A stretch of 64,000 bases of DNA from Haloechinothrix sp033042135 (GTDB lineage Bacteria; Actinomycetota; Actinomycetes; Mycobacteriales; Pseudonocardiaceae), in the NCBI RefSeq assembly GCF_033042135.1, contig NZ_WBXM01000006.1, positions 186,001 to 250,000 on the forward strand, read 5' to 3'. Below are positions 25,475 through 33,231 of the stretch, piece after piece (within the stretch, counting starts at the first letter, position 1; each line of letters begins with the position of its first letter). Made by a program: the position numbers and the translations under genes. The notes beneath the pieces were generated by a model. The model was not told the origin of the DNA. It did no database searches and saw nothing but the letters and a program-made list of their open reading frames with translations.

Positions 25475-25843
25475 CTACAACACCTCCGGCGCGAGCGAAA
25501 TGATCTTCATGAACTTGCGATCGCGCAGCTCGCGACCTACAGGTCCGAAGATGCGAGTACCACGGGGCTCATTGTCGTTCTTGATGAGCACGGCGGCGTT
25601 CTCATCGAACCGGATGTAGGAGCCGTCCTGGCGACGCTTCTCCTTCACCGTGCGGACGATGACGGCCTTGACCACATCGCCCCGCTTTACGTTGGCTCCC
25701 GGCATGGCGTCTTTCACGGTGGCGACGATCACATCACCGACACTCGCGTAGCGCCGTCCCGAGCCACCGAGCACACGGATGGTCAGGATCTCCTTCGCAC
25801 CCGTGTTGTCGGCGACGCGTAGTCGCGACTCCTGCTGAATCAC
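25475..25843 (-). CDS. rplN: 50S ribosomal protein L14
   Basis: 122-residue intersubunit protein; MIQQESRLRVADNTGAKEILTIRVLGGSGRRYASVGD and the C-terminal ELRDRKFMKIISLAPEVL are near-invariant. GTG start at 25841-25843. A 94-bp spacer separates it from rpsQ, so an additional promoter or processing site there is possible. Confidence 0.97.
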   Translation of the reverse strand: MIQQESRLRVADNTGAKEILTIRVLGGSGRRYASVGDVIVATVKDAMPGANVKRGDVVKAVIVRTVKEKRRQDGSYIRFDENAAVLIKNDNEPRGTRIFGPVGRELRDRKFMKIISLAPEVL

Positions 25844-25937
25844 GTCAACTCCTGTGTGTCTCGCCGGTTCTCGGTTCCCGCCCGAGCCTTGCGGAACTTG
25901 CGGGGCTCACTCCGAGCAATACTCCAGCCCCAGTTGC

Positions 25938-26249
25938 TTACTTGGCCTGCTCGACGACTCGCACAAGTCGCCAACGCTTGGTCGCCGACAGCGGCCGGGT
26001 CTCCATGATCAACACCCGGTCACCGACGCCGGCCGTGTTCTGCTCGTCATGCGCCTTGACCTTCTTGGTCGAGCGCATGACCTTGCCGTACAGCGAGTGC
26101 TTCTTCCGGTCCTCGAGCTTGACCGTGATGGTCTTTTCCATCTTGTTCGAGACCACGTAGCCCTGCCGAACCTTCCGGTAATTCCGACCGGTTTCGATTC
26201 GCTGTGCCGGCTTCTCCACCGACTGGTTGTCAGTCTGCTGCTCACTCAT
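25938..26249 (-). CDS. rpsQ: 30S ribosomal protein S17
   Basis: OB-fold 16S rRNA binder. 103 residues, with about 25 extra at the N-terminus (MSEQQTDNQSVEKPAQRIETGRN) before YRKVRQGYVVSNKMEKTITVKLEDRKKHSLYGK. ATGA overlap with rpmC. Ends the S10 gene run. Confidence 0.96.
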   Translation of the reverse strand: MSEQQTDNQSVEKPAQRIETGRNYRKVRQGYVVSNKMEKTITVKLEDRKKHSLYGKVMRSTKKVKAHDEQNTAGVGDRVLIMETRPLSATKRWRLVRVVEQAK

Positions 26250-26506
26250 ACGGTGGCATCCTCTTCGGTTTCTACCTCGTCAGGGGAAAGGGAGAGGCCG
26301 AGCTCGCGCTCGCGCATGACCGTGTAGATCCGCGCGATGTCCTTCCGAACGGTGCGCAGCCGCCGGTTGTTCTCCAGCTGACCGGTCGCCATCTGGAACC
26401 GGAGGTTGAACAGCTCCTCCTTGGACTCCTTCAGCCTCAGCACAAGCTCCTCGGAAGTGAGCTCACGCAGCTCCGACGCGGCAGTTCCTCCGCCCGGCTT
26501 GCTCAC
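26246..26506 (-). CDS. rpmC: 50S ribosomal protein L29
   Basis: Exit-tunnel protein. 86 residues, with core ELRELTSEELVLRLKESKEELFNLRFQMATGQLENNRRLRTVRKDIARI and a short acidic tail. Overlaps rplP and rpsQ by 4 bp each. Confidence 0.96.
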   Translation of the reverse strand: MSKPGGGTAASELRELTSEELVLRLKESKEELFNLRFQMATGQLENNRRLRTVRKDIARIYTVMRERELGLSLSPDEVETEEDATV

Positions 26507-26925
26507 TGGAACTCACCACCTTCACGGGTCACGATCCGGCACTTCATCGGCAGCTTGTGAATCGCGCGCCGCAGCGCCTCGCGGGCCACCGGCTCGTTCG
26601 GGAAGCTCATCTCGAACATCACGCGGCCCGGCTTGACGTTGGCGACCCACCACTCGGGCGAGCCCTTACCGGAGCCCATCCGCGTTTCCGCCGGCTTCTT
26701 GGTGATCGGCCGGTCGGGGAAGATGTTGATCCAGATCTTCCCGCCACGCTTGACGTGGCGCGTCATGGCGATACGGGCGGACTCGATCTGCCTGTTGGTC
26801 ACGTAACCGTGCTCGAGCGCCTGGATACCGTACTCACCGAAGTTGACCGCGGTGCCGCCCTTGGCCCGCCCGCTCCGCTTCGGCGCGTGCTGCTTGCGAT
26901 ACTTGACCTTGCGTGGGATGAGCAT
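26503..26925 (-). CDS. rplP: 50S ribosomal protein L16
   Basis: Protein at the A-site tRNA entrance of the 50S subunit. 140 residues, MLIPRKVKYRKQHAPKRSGRAKGGTAVNFGEYGIQALE through FEMSFPNEPVAREALRRAIHKLPMKCRIVTREGGEFQ. The conserved arginine-rich segment is intact. Confidence 0.97.
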   Translation of the reverse strand: MLIPRKVKYRKQHAPKRSGRAKGGTAVNFGEYGIQALEHGYVTNRQIESARIAMTRHVKRGGKIWINIFPDRPITKKPAETRMGSGKGSPEWWVANVKPGRVMFEMSFPNEPVAREALRRAIHKLPMKCRIVTREGGEFQ

Positions 26926-26928
26926 CGC

Positions 26929-27816
26929 TCAGCCCTCCCCGTTCTCGTTCGTCGAGCCGGAGTCGCCGGCACCGCCGGCTGCCTCCGGTGCAGCGTCACT
27001 GGCGGCATTGGAGCCCGCCTTGCTCTGCTTGGCGGCTTCCGCGGTCGCGGCACGGCTGGACTCGGTACCCGCGGCGGTGGTCCCCGCAGCACCCGACCGG
27101 CGCCCGCGGCCGGAACGCTCGCTGCGCTCCTTCTTCGGAGCGCGCTCGGATGCCGCCGCGGCGTCCCGTGCCTCACGCGCCTTCAGGCCGCCGACCAGGT
27201 CGCCCTTGTAGATCCACACCTTGACCCCGATGCGGCCGAAGGTCGTGCGGGCCTCGAAGAAGCCGTAGTCGATGTCGGCCCGCAGGGTGTGCAGCGGCAC
27301 GCGGCCGTCGCGGTAGTGCTCCGAGCGGGACATCTCGGCACCGCCGAGCCGGCCGCTGCACTGCACCCGAACGCCCTTCACCTGCGGCGAGCGCATGGTC
27401 GTCTGGATCGCCTTGCGCATGGCGCGACGGAAAGCGACGCGGTTCGACAGCTGCTCGGCCACACCCTGGGCGACCAGCTGCGCGTCGGCCTCGGGGTTCT
27501 TCACCTCGAGGATGTTGAGCTGAACCTGCTTGCCCGTAAGCTTCTCGAGCGAGCCCCGGATCCGGTCGGCTTCGGCCCCTCGGCGGCCGATGACGATGCC
27601 GGGCCGGGCAGTGTGGATGTCCACACGCACCCTGTCCCGCGTCCGTTCGATCTCGACCTTCGAGATCCCCGCGCGTTCCATGCCCGTCGATAGCAGCTTG
27701 CGGATCTTGACGTCCTCGGCGACGTAGTCCGCGTACTGCTTGTCGGCGTACCAGCGGGACTTCCAGTCGGTGGTGATGCCCAGCCGGAAGCCGTGCGGGT
27801 TGATCTTCTGGCCCAC
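26929..27816 (-). CDS. rpsC: 30S ribosomal protein S3
   Basis: mRNA-entry protein with helicase role. 295 residues: an N-terminal KH domain (TRDRVRVDIHTARPGIVIGRRGAEADRIRGSL, GxxG as IGRRG) and a C-terminal domain to about 215. A low-complexity tail of about 80 residues follows, Arg/Ser then Ala/Glu rich. The GTG start overlaps the rplV stop (TAGTG). Confidence 0.97.
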   Translation of the reverse strand: MGQKINPHGFRLGITTDWKSRWYADKQYADYVAEDVKIRKLLSTGMERAGISKVEIERTRDRVRVDIHTARPGIVIGRRGAEADRIRGSLEKLTGKQVQLNILEVKNPEADAQLVAQGVAEQLSNRVAFRRAMRKAIQTTMRSPQVKGVRVQCSGRLGGAEMSRSEHYRDGRVPLHTLRADIDYGFFEARTTFGRIGVKVWIYKGDLVGGLKAREARDAAAASERAPKKERSERSGRGRRSGAAGTTAAGTESSRAATAEAAKQSKAGSNAASDAAPEAAGGAGDSGSTNENGEG

Positions 27817-28295
27817 TACTGGCCACCTGCCTTCACGCTGTCATCGGCCTGCTTGCTGGCCTTCGTGCCAGTCTGCTTCTGCTTGCTCTTCCTGTTGGCC
27901 TGCTCGCCTTTCGGGCGGGACTCGACCACCACGGTGATGTGGCTCGTGCGCCGCCTGATCCGGTACGCACGCCCTTGCGCGCGCGGCCTGATCCTCTTCA
28001 GGGTCGGGCCTTCATCAGCCGTCGCGTTGCGGATCCACAAGGTGTCCGGATCGAGCCCCTGGTTGTTCTCCGCGTTGGCAACGGCGCTCTCGACCACCTT
28101 CGCCAGCTGCTTGCTGGCCGCCTGCGGAGCGAACCGGAGCACGGCCAGAGCTTCGTTGGCGCTGCGACCCTTGATGAGCTCGATCACCCGGCGCACCTTC
28201 ATCGGCGAGTCCCGGACGAAGCGAGCCCGCGCCACGGCGGTCGGCAGCTCGCCATCTGGCACCGCCGTACCCGTAGCGTTCGTCTGGGCGTTCAT
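27816..28295 (-). CDS. rplV: 50S ribosomal protein L22
   Basis: Exit-tunnel protein whose beta-hairpin (IRNATADEGPTLKRIRPRAQGRAYRIRRRTSHITVVVE) lines the macrolide site. 159 residues, with a Lys/Gln/Ser-rich tail of about 30. ATG 28295 has AGGAAGC upstream; 14 further in-frame residues upstream are not conserved. Confidence 0.96.
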   Translation of the reverse strand: MNAQTNATGTAVPDGELPTAVARARFVRDSPMKVRRVIELIKGRSANEALAVLRFAPQAASKQLAKVVESAVANAENNQGLDPDTLWIRNATADEGPTLKRIRPRAQGRAYRIRRRTSHITVVVESRPKGEQANRKSKQKQTGTKASKQADDSVKAGGQ

Positions 28296-28356
28296 CGCTG
28301 CTTCCTTCTGCTCTCGGGTGCGGGATACGAACCCCACACGCTGCGTTCCTGTCCGC

Positions 28357-28638
28357 TCAGCGGCGGCGTGACTTCTTGTCGTCCTTGACGTGGCCCTTGA
28401 AGGTCCGCGTGGGTGCGAACTCCCCGAGCTTGTGTCCCACCATCGCCTCGGTGATGAACACCGGAACGTGCTTGCGCCCGTCGTGCACCGCGATGGTGTG
28501 CCCGATGAAGTCCGGGGTGATGGTCGAGCGACGCGACCATGTCTTGATCACGGTCTTCTTACCGGACTCGTTCAGCGCGTCCACCTTCTTGAGCAGGTGG
28601 TCGTCCACGAACGGGCCCTTCTTAAGGCTGCGTGGCAT
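28357..28638 (-). CDS. rpsS: 30S ribosomal protein S19
   Basis: 93-residue head protein, MPRSLKKGPFVDDHLLKKVDALNESGKKTVIKTWSRRSTI to LGEFAPTRTFKGHVKDDKKSRRR. Full length and standard place between rplB and rplV. Confidence 0.98.
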   Translation of the reverse strand: MPRSLKKGPFVDDHLLKKVDALNESGKKTVIKTWSRRSTITPDFIGHTIAVHDGRKHVPVFITEAMVGHKLGEFAPTRTFKGHVKDDKKSRRR

Positions 28639-28656
28639 TGTCTGTTACCTCCCTGC

Positions 28657-29490
28657 TCAACGCCTCTTGCCGGTACGGCGACGGCGGACGATCATCCGGT
28701 CGCTCTCCTTGCGCTTCCTCGTTCGTCCCTCGGGACGACCCTTCGGGTTCACCGGGTGGCGACCACCGGAGGTCCTGCCCTCACCACCACCGTGGGGGTG
28801 GTCGATCGGGTTCATCACGACACCACGCACCGTCGGACGCTTGCCGCGCCAGCGGCTACGGCCCGCCTTACCCCAGTTGATGTTGGAGTGTTCGGCGTTA
28901 CCGACCTCACCGACCGTGGCACGGTTGCGCACGTCCACGTTGCGGATCTCACCGGAGGGCATCCGCAGCTGCGCGAAGCGGCCCTCCTTGGCGACCAGCT
29001 GGACTCGCGAGCCAGCCGAACGCGCGATCTTCGCGCCACCACCGGGCCGAAGCTCGATCGCGTGGACCACGGTGCCAACCGGGATGTTGCGCAGCGGCAT
29101 GTTGTTCCCCGGCTTGATGTCCGCTCCCGGTCCGTTCTCGACCGTGTGGCCCTGCTTGAGCTTGTCGGGCGCGATGATGTAGCGCTTGTCACCGTCCGCG
29201 TAGTGCAGCAACGCGATACGCGCCGTCCGGTTGGGGTCGTACTCGATGTGCGCGACCTTCGCCTGGACACCGTCCTTGTCGTTGCGCCGGAAGTCGATCA
29301 CGCGGTAAGCGCGCTTGTGCCCGCCACCCTTGTGCCGCGTCGTGATCCTGCCAGCCGAGTTACGCCCCGCCTTCTTGGGTAGCGGGCGCACCAGGGACTT
29401 CTCCGGAGTCGTCCGGGTGATCTCGGAGAAGTCCGACACGCTCGAGCCGCGACGCCCCGGGCTCGTCGGCTTGTGCTTGCGGATGCCCAT
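28657..29490 (-). CDS. rplB: 50S ribosomal protein L2
   Basis: Peptidyl-transferase-centre protein. 277 residues with the key segment GVVMNPIDHPHGGGEGRTSGGRHPVNPKG (the conserved histidine near the active site is in HPHGGGEG). ATG 29488-29490, normal length. Confidence 0.98.
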   Translation of the reverse strand: MGIRKHKPTSPGRRGSSVSDFSEITRTTPEKSLVRPLPKKAGRNSAGRITTRHKGGGHKRAYRVIDFRRNDKDGVQAKVAHIEYDPNRTARIALLHYADGDKRYIIAPDKLKQGHTVENGPGADIKPGNNMPLRNIPVGTVVHAIELRPGGGAKIARSAGSRVQLVAKEGRFAQLRMPSGEIRNVDVRNRATVGEVGNAEHSNINWGKAGRSRWRGKRPTVRGVVMNPIDHPHGGGEGRTSGGRHPVNPKGRPEGRTRKRKESDRMIVRRRRTGKRR

Positions 29491-29510
29491 TTCTACGCAG
29501 TCCTCACCCT

Positions 29511-29819
29511 CTAGACGGCAGAGCCGAATATCTCGATCCGCTTGCTGTCCTCGGACAGGGTCACCACGGCTCGCTTGGTGTCCTTACGCTTGCCGTAACC
29601 GAACCTCGTCCGCTTGCGCTTGCCCTCGCGGTTGAGCGTGTTCACCTTGACGACCTTCACGTCGAAGACCTTCTCCACCGCGATCTTGATCTGGGTCTTG
29701 TTCGCGTCAGGGCGGACCAGGAACGTGTACTTGTTCTCCTCGAGCAGCCCGTAAGACTTCTCGGAGATGACCGGCGCGATCAGCACATCGCGATAGTCGG
29801 GTATCGCTACGCTGCTCAC
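29511..29819 (-). CDS. rplW: 50S ribosomal protein L23
   Basis: Exit-tunnel docking site for trigger factor and SRP. 102 residues; APVISEKSYGLLEENKYTFLVRPDANKTQIKIAVEKVF is typical. The GTG start overlaps the rplD stop (GTGA). Confidence 0.97.
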   Translation of the reverse strand: MSSVAIPDYRDVLIAPVISEKSYGLLEENKYTFLVRPDANKTQIKIAVEKVFDVKVVKVNTLNREGKRKRTRFGYGKRKDTKRAVVTLSEDSKRIEIFGSAV

Positions 29820-30502
29820 TGCTCGTCACTCCCTTCCTCGGCACCCGCAGCACCCGAACGGGCCTTGGCGGCGGTGGGTCCCCTGCCTGCCAGGAACGCG
29901 TCGAGAGCTGCCTTCGTGAAGATCACGTCGTCGTTGACCAGCACGTCGTAGGTGTTGAGCTGATCAGGAGTGATCACGTGTACGTAGCTCAGGTTGCGCG
30001 CCGAACGCCAGCCCACTTCGTCGTCGCGGTGCAGCACCACGAGCACGCGCTTGGCCTGGGACACCGCGGCGATGGCGGCCTTGGCCGCCTTCGTGGACGG
30101 CGACTCACCGCCTGCCAGCTCGCTGATCACGTGAATCTGGCCTGCCCGCGCCCGATCCGACAAGGCTCCGCGGAGTGCGGCCGCCTTCATCTTCTTGGGT
30201 GTCCGCTGGCTGTAGTCACGCGGCTTCGGGCCGTGCACCGTACCGCCACCGACGAACTGGGGAGCCCTGATCGAGCCCTGGCGCGCGCGCCCGGTGCCCT
30301 TCTGCCGGTACGGCTTCTTGCTGCCGCCCCGAGTCTCCCCCCGGGTCTTCGTGTCGTGCGTGCCCTGCCGTGCCGCGGCGAGTTGCGCGGTGACGACCTG
30401 GTGCATCAGCGGGATGTTCGCCTGCACGTCGAAGATCTCGTCAGGCAGCTCCACGGTGCCGTCCGCCTTACCTGCGGGAGTCTTCACCTCGACCGTGCTC
30501 AT
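29816..30502 (-). CDS. rplD: 50S ribosomal protein L4
   Basis: Exit-tunnel constriction protein. 228 residues; the rRNA loop is visible as TRGETRGGSKKPYRQKGTGRARQGSIRAPQFVGGGTVHGP. ATGA overlap with rplC. A short Ala/Glu tail ends the protein. Confidence 0.97.
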   Translation of the reverse strand: MSTVEVKTPAGKADGTVELPDEIFDVQANIPLMHQVVTAQLAAARQGTHDTKTRGETRGGSKKPYRQKGTGRARQGSIRAPQFVGGGTVHGPKPRDYSQRTPKKMKAAALRGALSDRARAGQIHVISELAGGESPSTKAAKAAIAAVSQAKRVLVVLHRDDEVGWRSARNLSYVHVITPDQLNTYDVLVNDDVIFTKAALDAFLAGRGPTAAKARSGAAGAEEGSDEQ

Positions 30503-31155
30503 GCCTGCGCACCACCCTTCGCGGCGGACTTCACCAAGACGAGACCACCCTTCGGCCCGGGAATCGCGCCCTTGATCAGCAACAGCCCGTCGTCCGGCCG
30601 CACGTCGTGCACCGTCAGCCCTTGGGTCGTCACCTTGCGGTTGCCCATGCGGCCCGGCATCTTCTTGCCCTTGAACACGCGTGACGGGGTCGCGGCTCCG
30701 CCGATGGCGCCCGGCTTGCGGTGCACGGCTTGCGTACCGTGAGTGGCACCCTGCCGCGCGAACCCGTAGCGCTTGATGGTGCCCGCGAAGCCCTTGCCCT
30801 TACTGGTTCCTGTCACGTCGACCCTCGACCCGGCCTCGAAAACCTCGGCCGTGATCTCCTGGCCCACCTCGTAATTGTCGGCGTCCGAGGTCCGGAGCTC
30901 GACGATGTGGCGCCGGGGCGTCACGCCCGCCTTCTCGAAGTGACCGGCCTTCGGCTTGGTGACCTTCCGCGGGTCGATAGCACCGAACGCCAGCTGCACG
31001 GCCGAGTAGCCGTCGTTGTCCTTGCTGCGCACCTGGGTCACCACGTTCGGCCCAGCCTTGACCACAGTCACCGGGACCACCCGGTTCTGCTCGTCGAAGA
31101 GCTGGGTCATACCGAGCTTGGTGCCCAGAATGCCCTTTACTTGCCTGTCAGACAT
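30499..31155 (-). CDS. rplC: 50S ribosomal protein L3
   Basis: 218 residues from MSDRQVKGILGTKLGMTQLFDE. The long loop reaching the peptidyl-transferase centre (GFAGTIKRYGFARQGATHGTQAVHRKPGAIG) is intact. ATG 31155 has GGAGA 9 nt upstream; three more in-frame codons upstream are possible but unlikely. Confidence 0.97.
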   Translation of the reverse strand: MSDRQVKGILGTKLGMTQLFDEQNRVVPVTVVKAGPNVVTQVRSKDNDGYSAVQLAFGAIDPRKVTKPKAGHFEKAGVTPRRHIVELRTSDADNYEVGQEITAEVFEAGSRVDVTGTSKGKGFAGTIKRYGFARQGATHGTQAVHRKPGAIGGAATPSRVFKGKKMPGRMGNRKVTTQGLTVHDVRPDDGLLLIKGAIPGPKGGLVLVKSAAKGGAQA

Positions 31156-31185
31156 GAGTCTCAAATCTCCGCCGCTGCGCTGCGC

Positions 31186-31491
31186 TTACTGGATGTTGAC
31201 GTCGACGCTAGCCGGAAGATCGATGCGCATGAGCGCATCCACCGTCTTCGGGGTCGGATCGACGATGTCGATCAGACGCTTGTGCGTGCGCATCTCGAAG
31301 TGCTCGCGCGAGTCCTTGTACTTGTGCGGCGAGCGGATGACGCAGTAGACGTTCTTCTCGGTTGGCAGCGGCACCGGCCCGACCACGTTGGCACCGGTAC
31401 GCGTCACCGTCTCGACGATCTTGCGCGCGCTCGTGTCGATCGCTTCGTGGTCATAGGCCTTGAGCCGGATGCGGATTTTCTGTCCCGCCAT
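31186..31491 (-). CDS. rpsJ: 30S ribosomal protein S10 (NusE)
   Basis: 101-residue head protein and antitermination factor: MAGQKIRIRLKAYDHEAIDTSARKIVETVTRTGANVVGPVPLPTEKN. First gene of the S10 operon; the 383 bp upstream should carry its promoter. Confidence 0.98.
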   Translation of the reverse strand: MAGQKIRIRLKAYDHEAIDTSARKIVETVTRTGANVVGPVPLPTEKNVYCVIRSPHKYKDSREHFEMRTHKRLIDIVDPTPKTVDALMRIDLPASVDVNIQ

Positions 31492-31874
31492 GGTGGCAGC
31501 TCATTCCTTATCAGTCTCGTGCCGCTAACTTCACTGGCCAGCTCCGCGCACGGAACATCCGTACACGTGCCCTGGTTTCCGCACGTCAACGTCGAACCAT
31601 CCGGTCCACGCGGTCGGGCGTGTCGCCCACGGAGCACACACCTAGCCGCAGGTGTCGTTGCCGTGCCTGGTAAGTCCTCTGGTCTTCAGGTGGCCGATAC
31701 GGACACCTTCGGATCACGCTGCCTCTGCGAGGCGAAACGTAACCCCACATCCCCTCGCGCCGGGGCGGCTTCGCACACGGTGCAGCCACCCCGCGACGAG
31801 CAACTCTCATAGTTTGCCATATCCGACCAGGTCACCCCGAAGCGGGGGCGGCTATCGGGCAAACCCGGCCTGAT
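31492..31874. other. Upstream region of the S10 operon
   Basis: No gene is supported. On the minus strand there is a TTGACG box (31584-31589) but the nearest -10-like TACGGA is 20 bp away, and a TATGAG near 31805; neither pair is convincing. The length allows a regulated leader, but I find no strong stem. Confidence 0.4.
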
Positions 31875-31906
31875 GGCTGGGGCGGCCCACCCGGGCCGCC
31901 CCAGCC
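31875..31906 (-). terminator. Terminator-like hairpin after tuf
   Basis: A perfect 14-bp G+C-rich stem (31875-31888 with 31893-31906) with a 4-nt loop starts 9 bp after the tuf stop. There is no clear U-tract. Confidence 0.8.
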
Positions 31907-31914
31907 ACGGCAGA

Positions 31915-33108
31915 TCATTTCGTGATCTTGGTGACCTGACCGGCGCCGACCGTCTTGCCACCCTCGCGGATGGCGAAGCGCAGGCCTTCCTCCATGGCGA
32001 CCGGCTGGATCAGCTCGACGCTGATCTCGGTGTTGTCGCCCGGCATGACCATCTCGGTGCCCTCGGGAAGGGTCACAACACCGGTCACGTCGGTGGTACG
32101 GAAGTAGAACTGCGGCCGGTAGTTGTTGAAGAACGGCGTGTGGCGGCCGCCCTCGTCCTTGGCCAGGATGTACACCGAGGCGTCGAAGTTGGTGTGCGGC
32201 GTGGTCGAGCCCGGCTTGACCACGACCTGGCCGCGCTCGACGTCCTCACGCTTGATACCACGCAGCAGCAGGCCGACGTTGTCACCGGCCTCACCGTAGT
32301 CGAGGATCTTGCGGAACATCTCGACGCCGGTCACCGTGGTCTTGAAGGACTTCTCACGGATGCCGACGATCTCGACCTCTTCGTTGACGTTGATCTTGCC
32401 CCGCTCCACACGGCCGGTCACGACCGTGCCGCGGCCGGTGATGGTGAAGACGTCCTCGATCGGCATCAGGAAGGGCTTGTCGGTGGCACGCACCGGGTCC
32501 GGGATGTTCTCGTCCACGGCATTCATGAGGTCCATGACCTTCTGGGACCATGCCTCGTCGCCCTCGAGCGCCTTCAGCGCCGACACCTGGATGACCGGGG
32601 CGTCGTCACCGGGGAACTCGTACTCGTTGAGCAGCTCCCGCACCTCGAGCTCCACCAGCTCCAGGATCTCCTCGTCGTCCACCATGTCGGCCTTGTTCAG
32701 CGCGACGACAATGTACGGGACCCCGACCTGGCGGGCGAGCAGCACGTGCTCCTTGGTCTGCGGCATCGGGCCGTCCGAGGCCGCGACCACCAGGATCGCG
32801 CCGTCCATCTGGGCGGCGCCGGTAATCATGTTCTTGATGTAGTCAGCGTGTCCGGGAGCGTCGACGTGCGCGTAGTGGCGCACCTCAGTCTGGTACTCGA
32901 CGTGCGCGATGTTGATCGTGATACCGCGCTGCTTCTCCTCAGGCGCGTTATCGATCATGTCGAACGCCGAAACCTGGTTCAGCTCCGGGTGCTTCTCGTG
33001 CAGCACCTTGGTGATCGCCGCGGTCAGCGTGGTCTTGCCGTGGTCGACGTGACCAATGGTGCCGATGTTGACGTGCGGCTTGTCCCGCTCGAACTTCGCC
33101 TTCGCCAC
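31915..33108 (-). CDS. tuf: Elongation factor Tu
   Basis: GTPase delivering aminoacyl-tRNA to the ribosome. 397 residues. GHVDHGKTT (G1), DAPGHADY (G3), NKADMVDD (G4) and SALKALEGD (G5) are intact, and domains 2 and 3 follow (ITGRGTVVTGRVERG; C-terminal FAIREGGKTVGAGQVTKI). The start is GTG with AGGAGGA upstream. Last gene of the str operon. Confidence 0.98.
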   Translation of the reverse strand: MAKAKFERDKPHVNIGTIGHVDHGKTTLTAAITKVLHEKHPELNQVSAFDMIDNAPEEKQRGITINIAHVEYQTEVRHYAHVDAPGHADYIKNMITGAAQMDGAILVVAASDGPMPQTKEHVLLARQVGVPYIVVALNKADMVDDEEILELVELEVRELLNEYEFPGDDAPVIQVSALKALEGDEAWSQKVMDLMNAVDENIPDPVRATDKPFLMPIEDVFTITGRGTVVTGRVERGKINVNEEVEIVGIREKSFKTTVTGVEMFRKILDYGEAGDNVGLLLRGIKREDVERGQVVVKPGSTTPHTNFDASVYILAKDEGGRHTPFFNNYRPQFYFRTTDVTGVVTLPEGTEMVMPGDNTEISVELIQPVAMEEGLRFAIREGGKTVGAGQVTKITK

Positions 33109-33231
33109 TGGAATGTCCTCCTGGACTTGTTCTCGTGCGCGCCGCCCTCCCGTGCAGTGGGCGATCGCTTTTCGTCTGGTCGGTGTTGTGCGGACCTTAG
33201 GGAGGACCCCTCCGCCCGCGAGCTCGGGGTT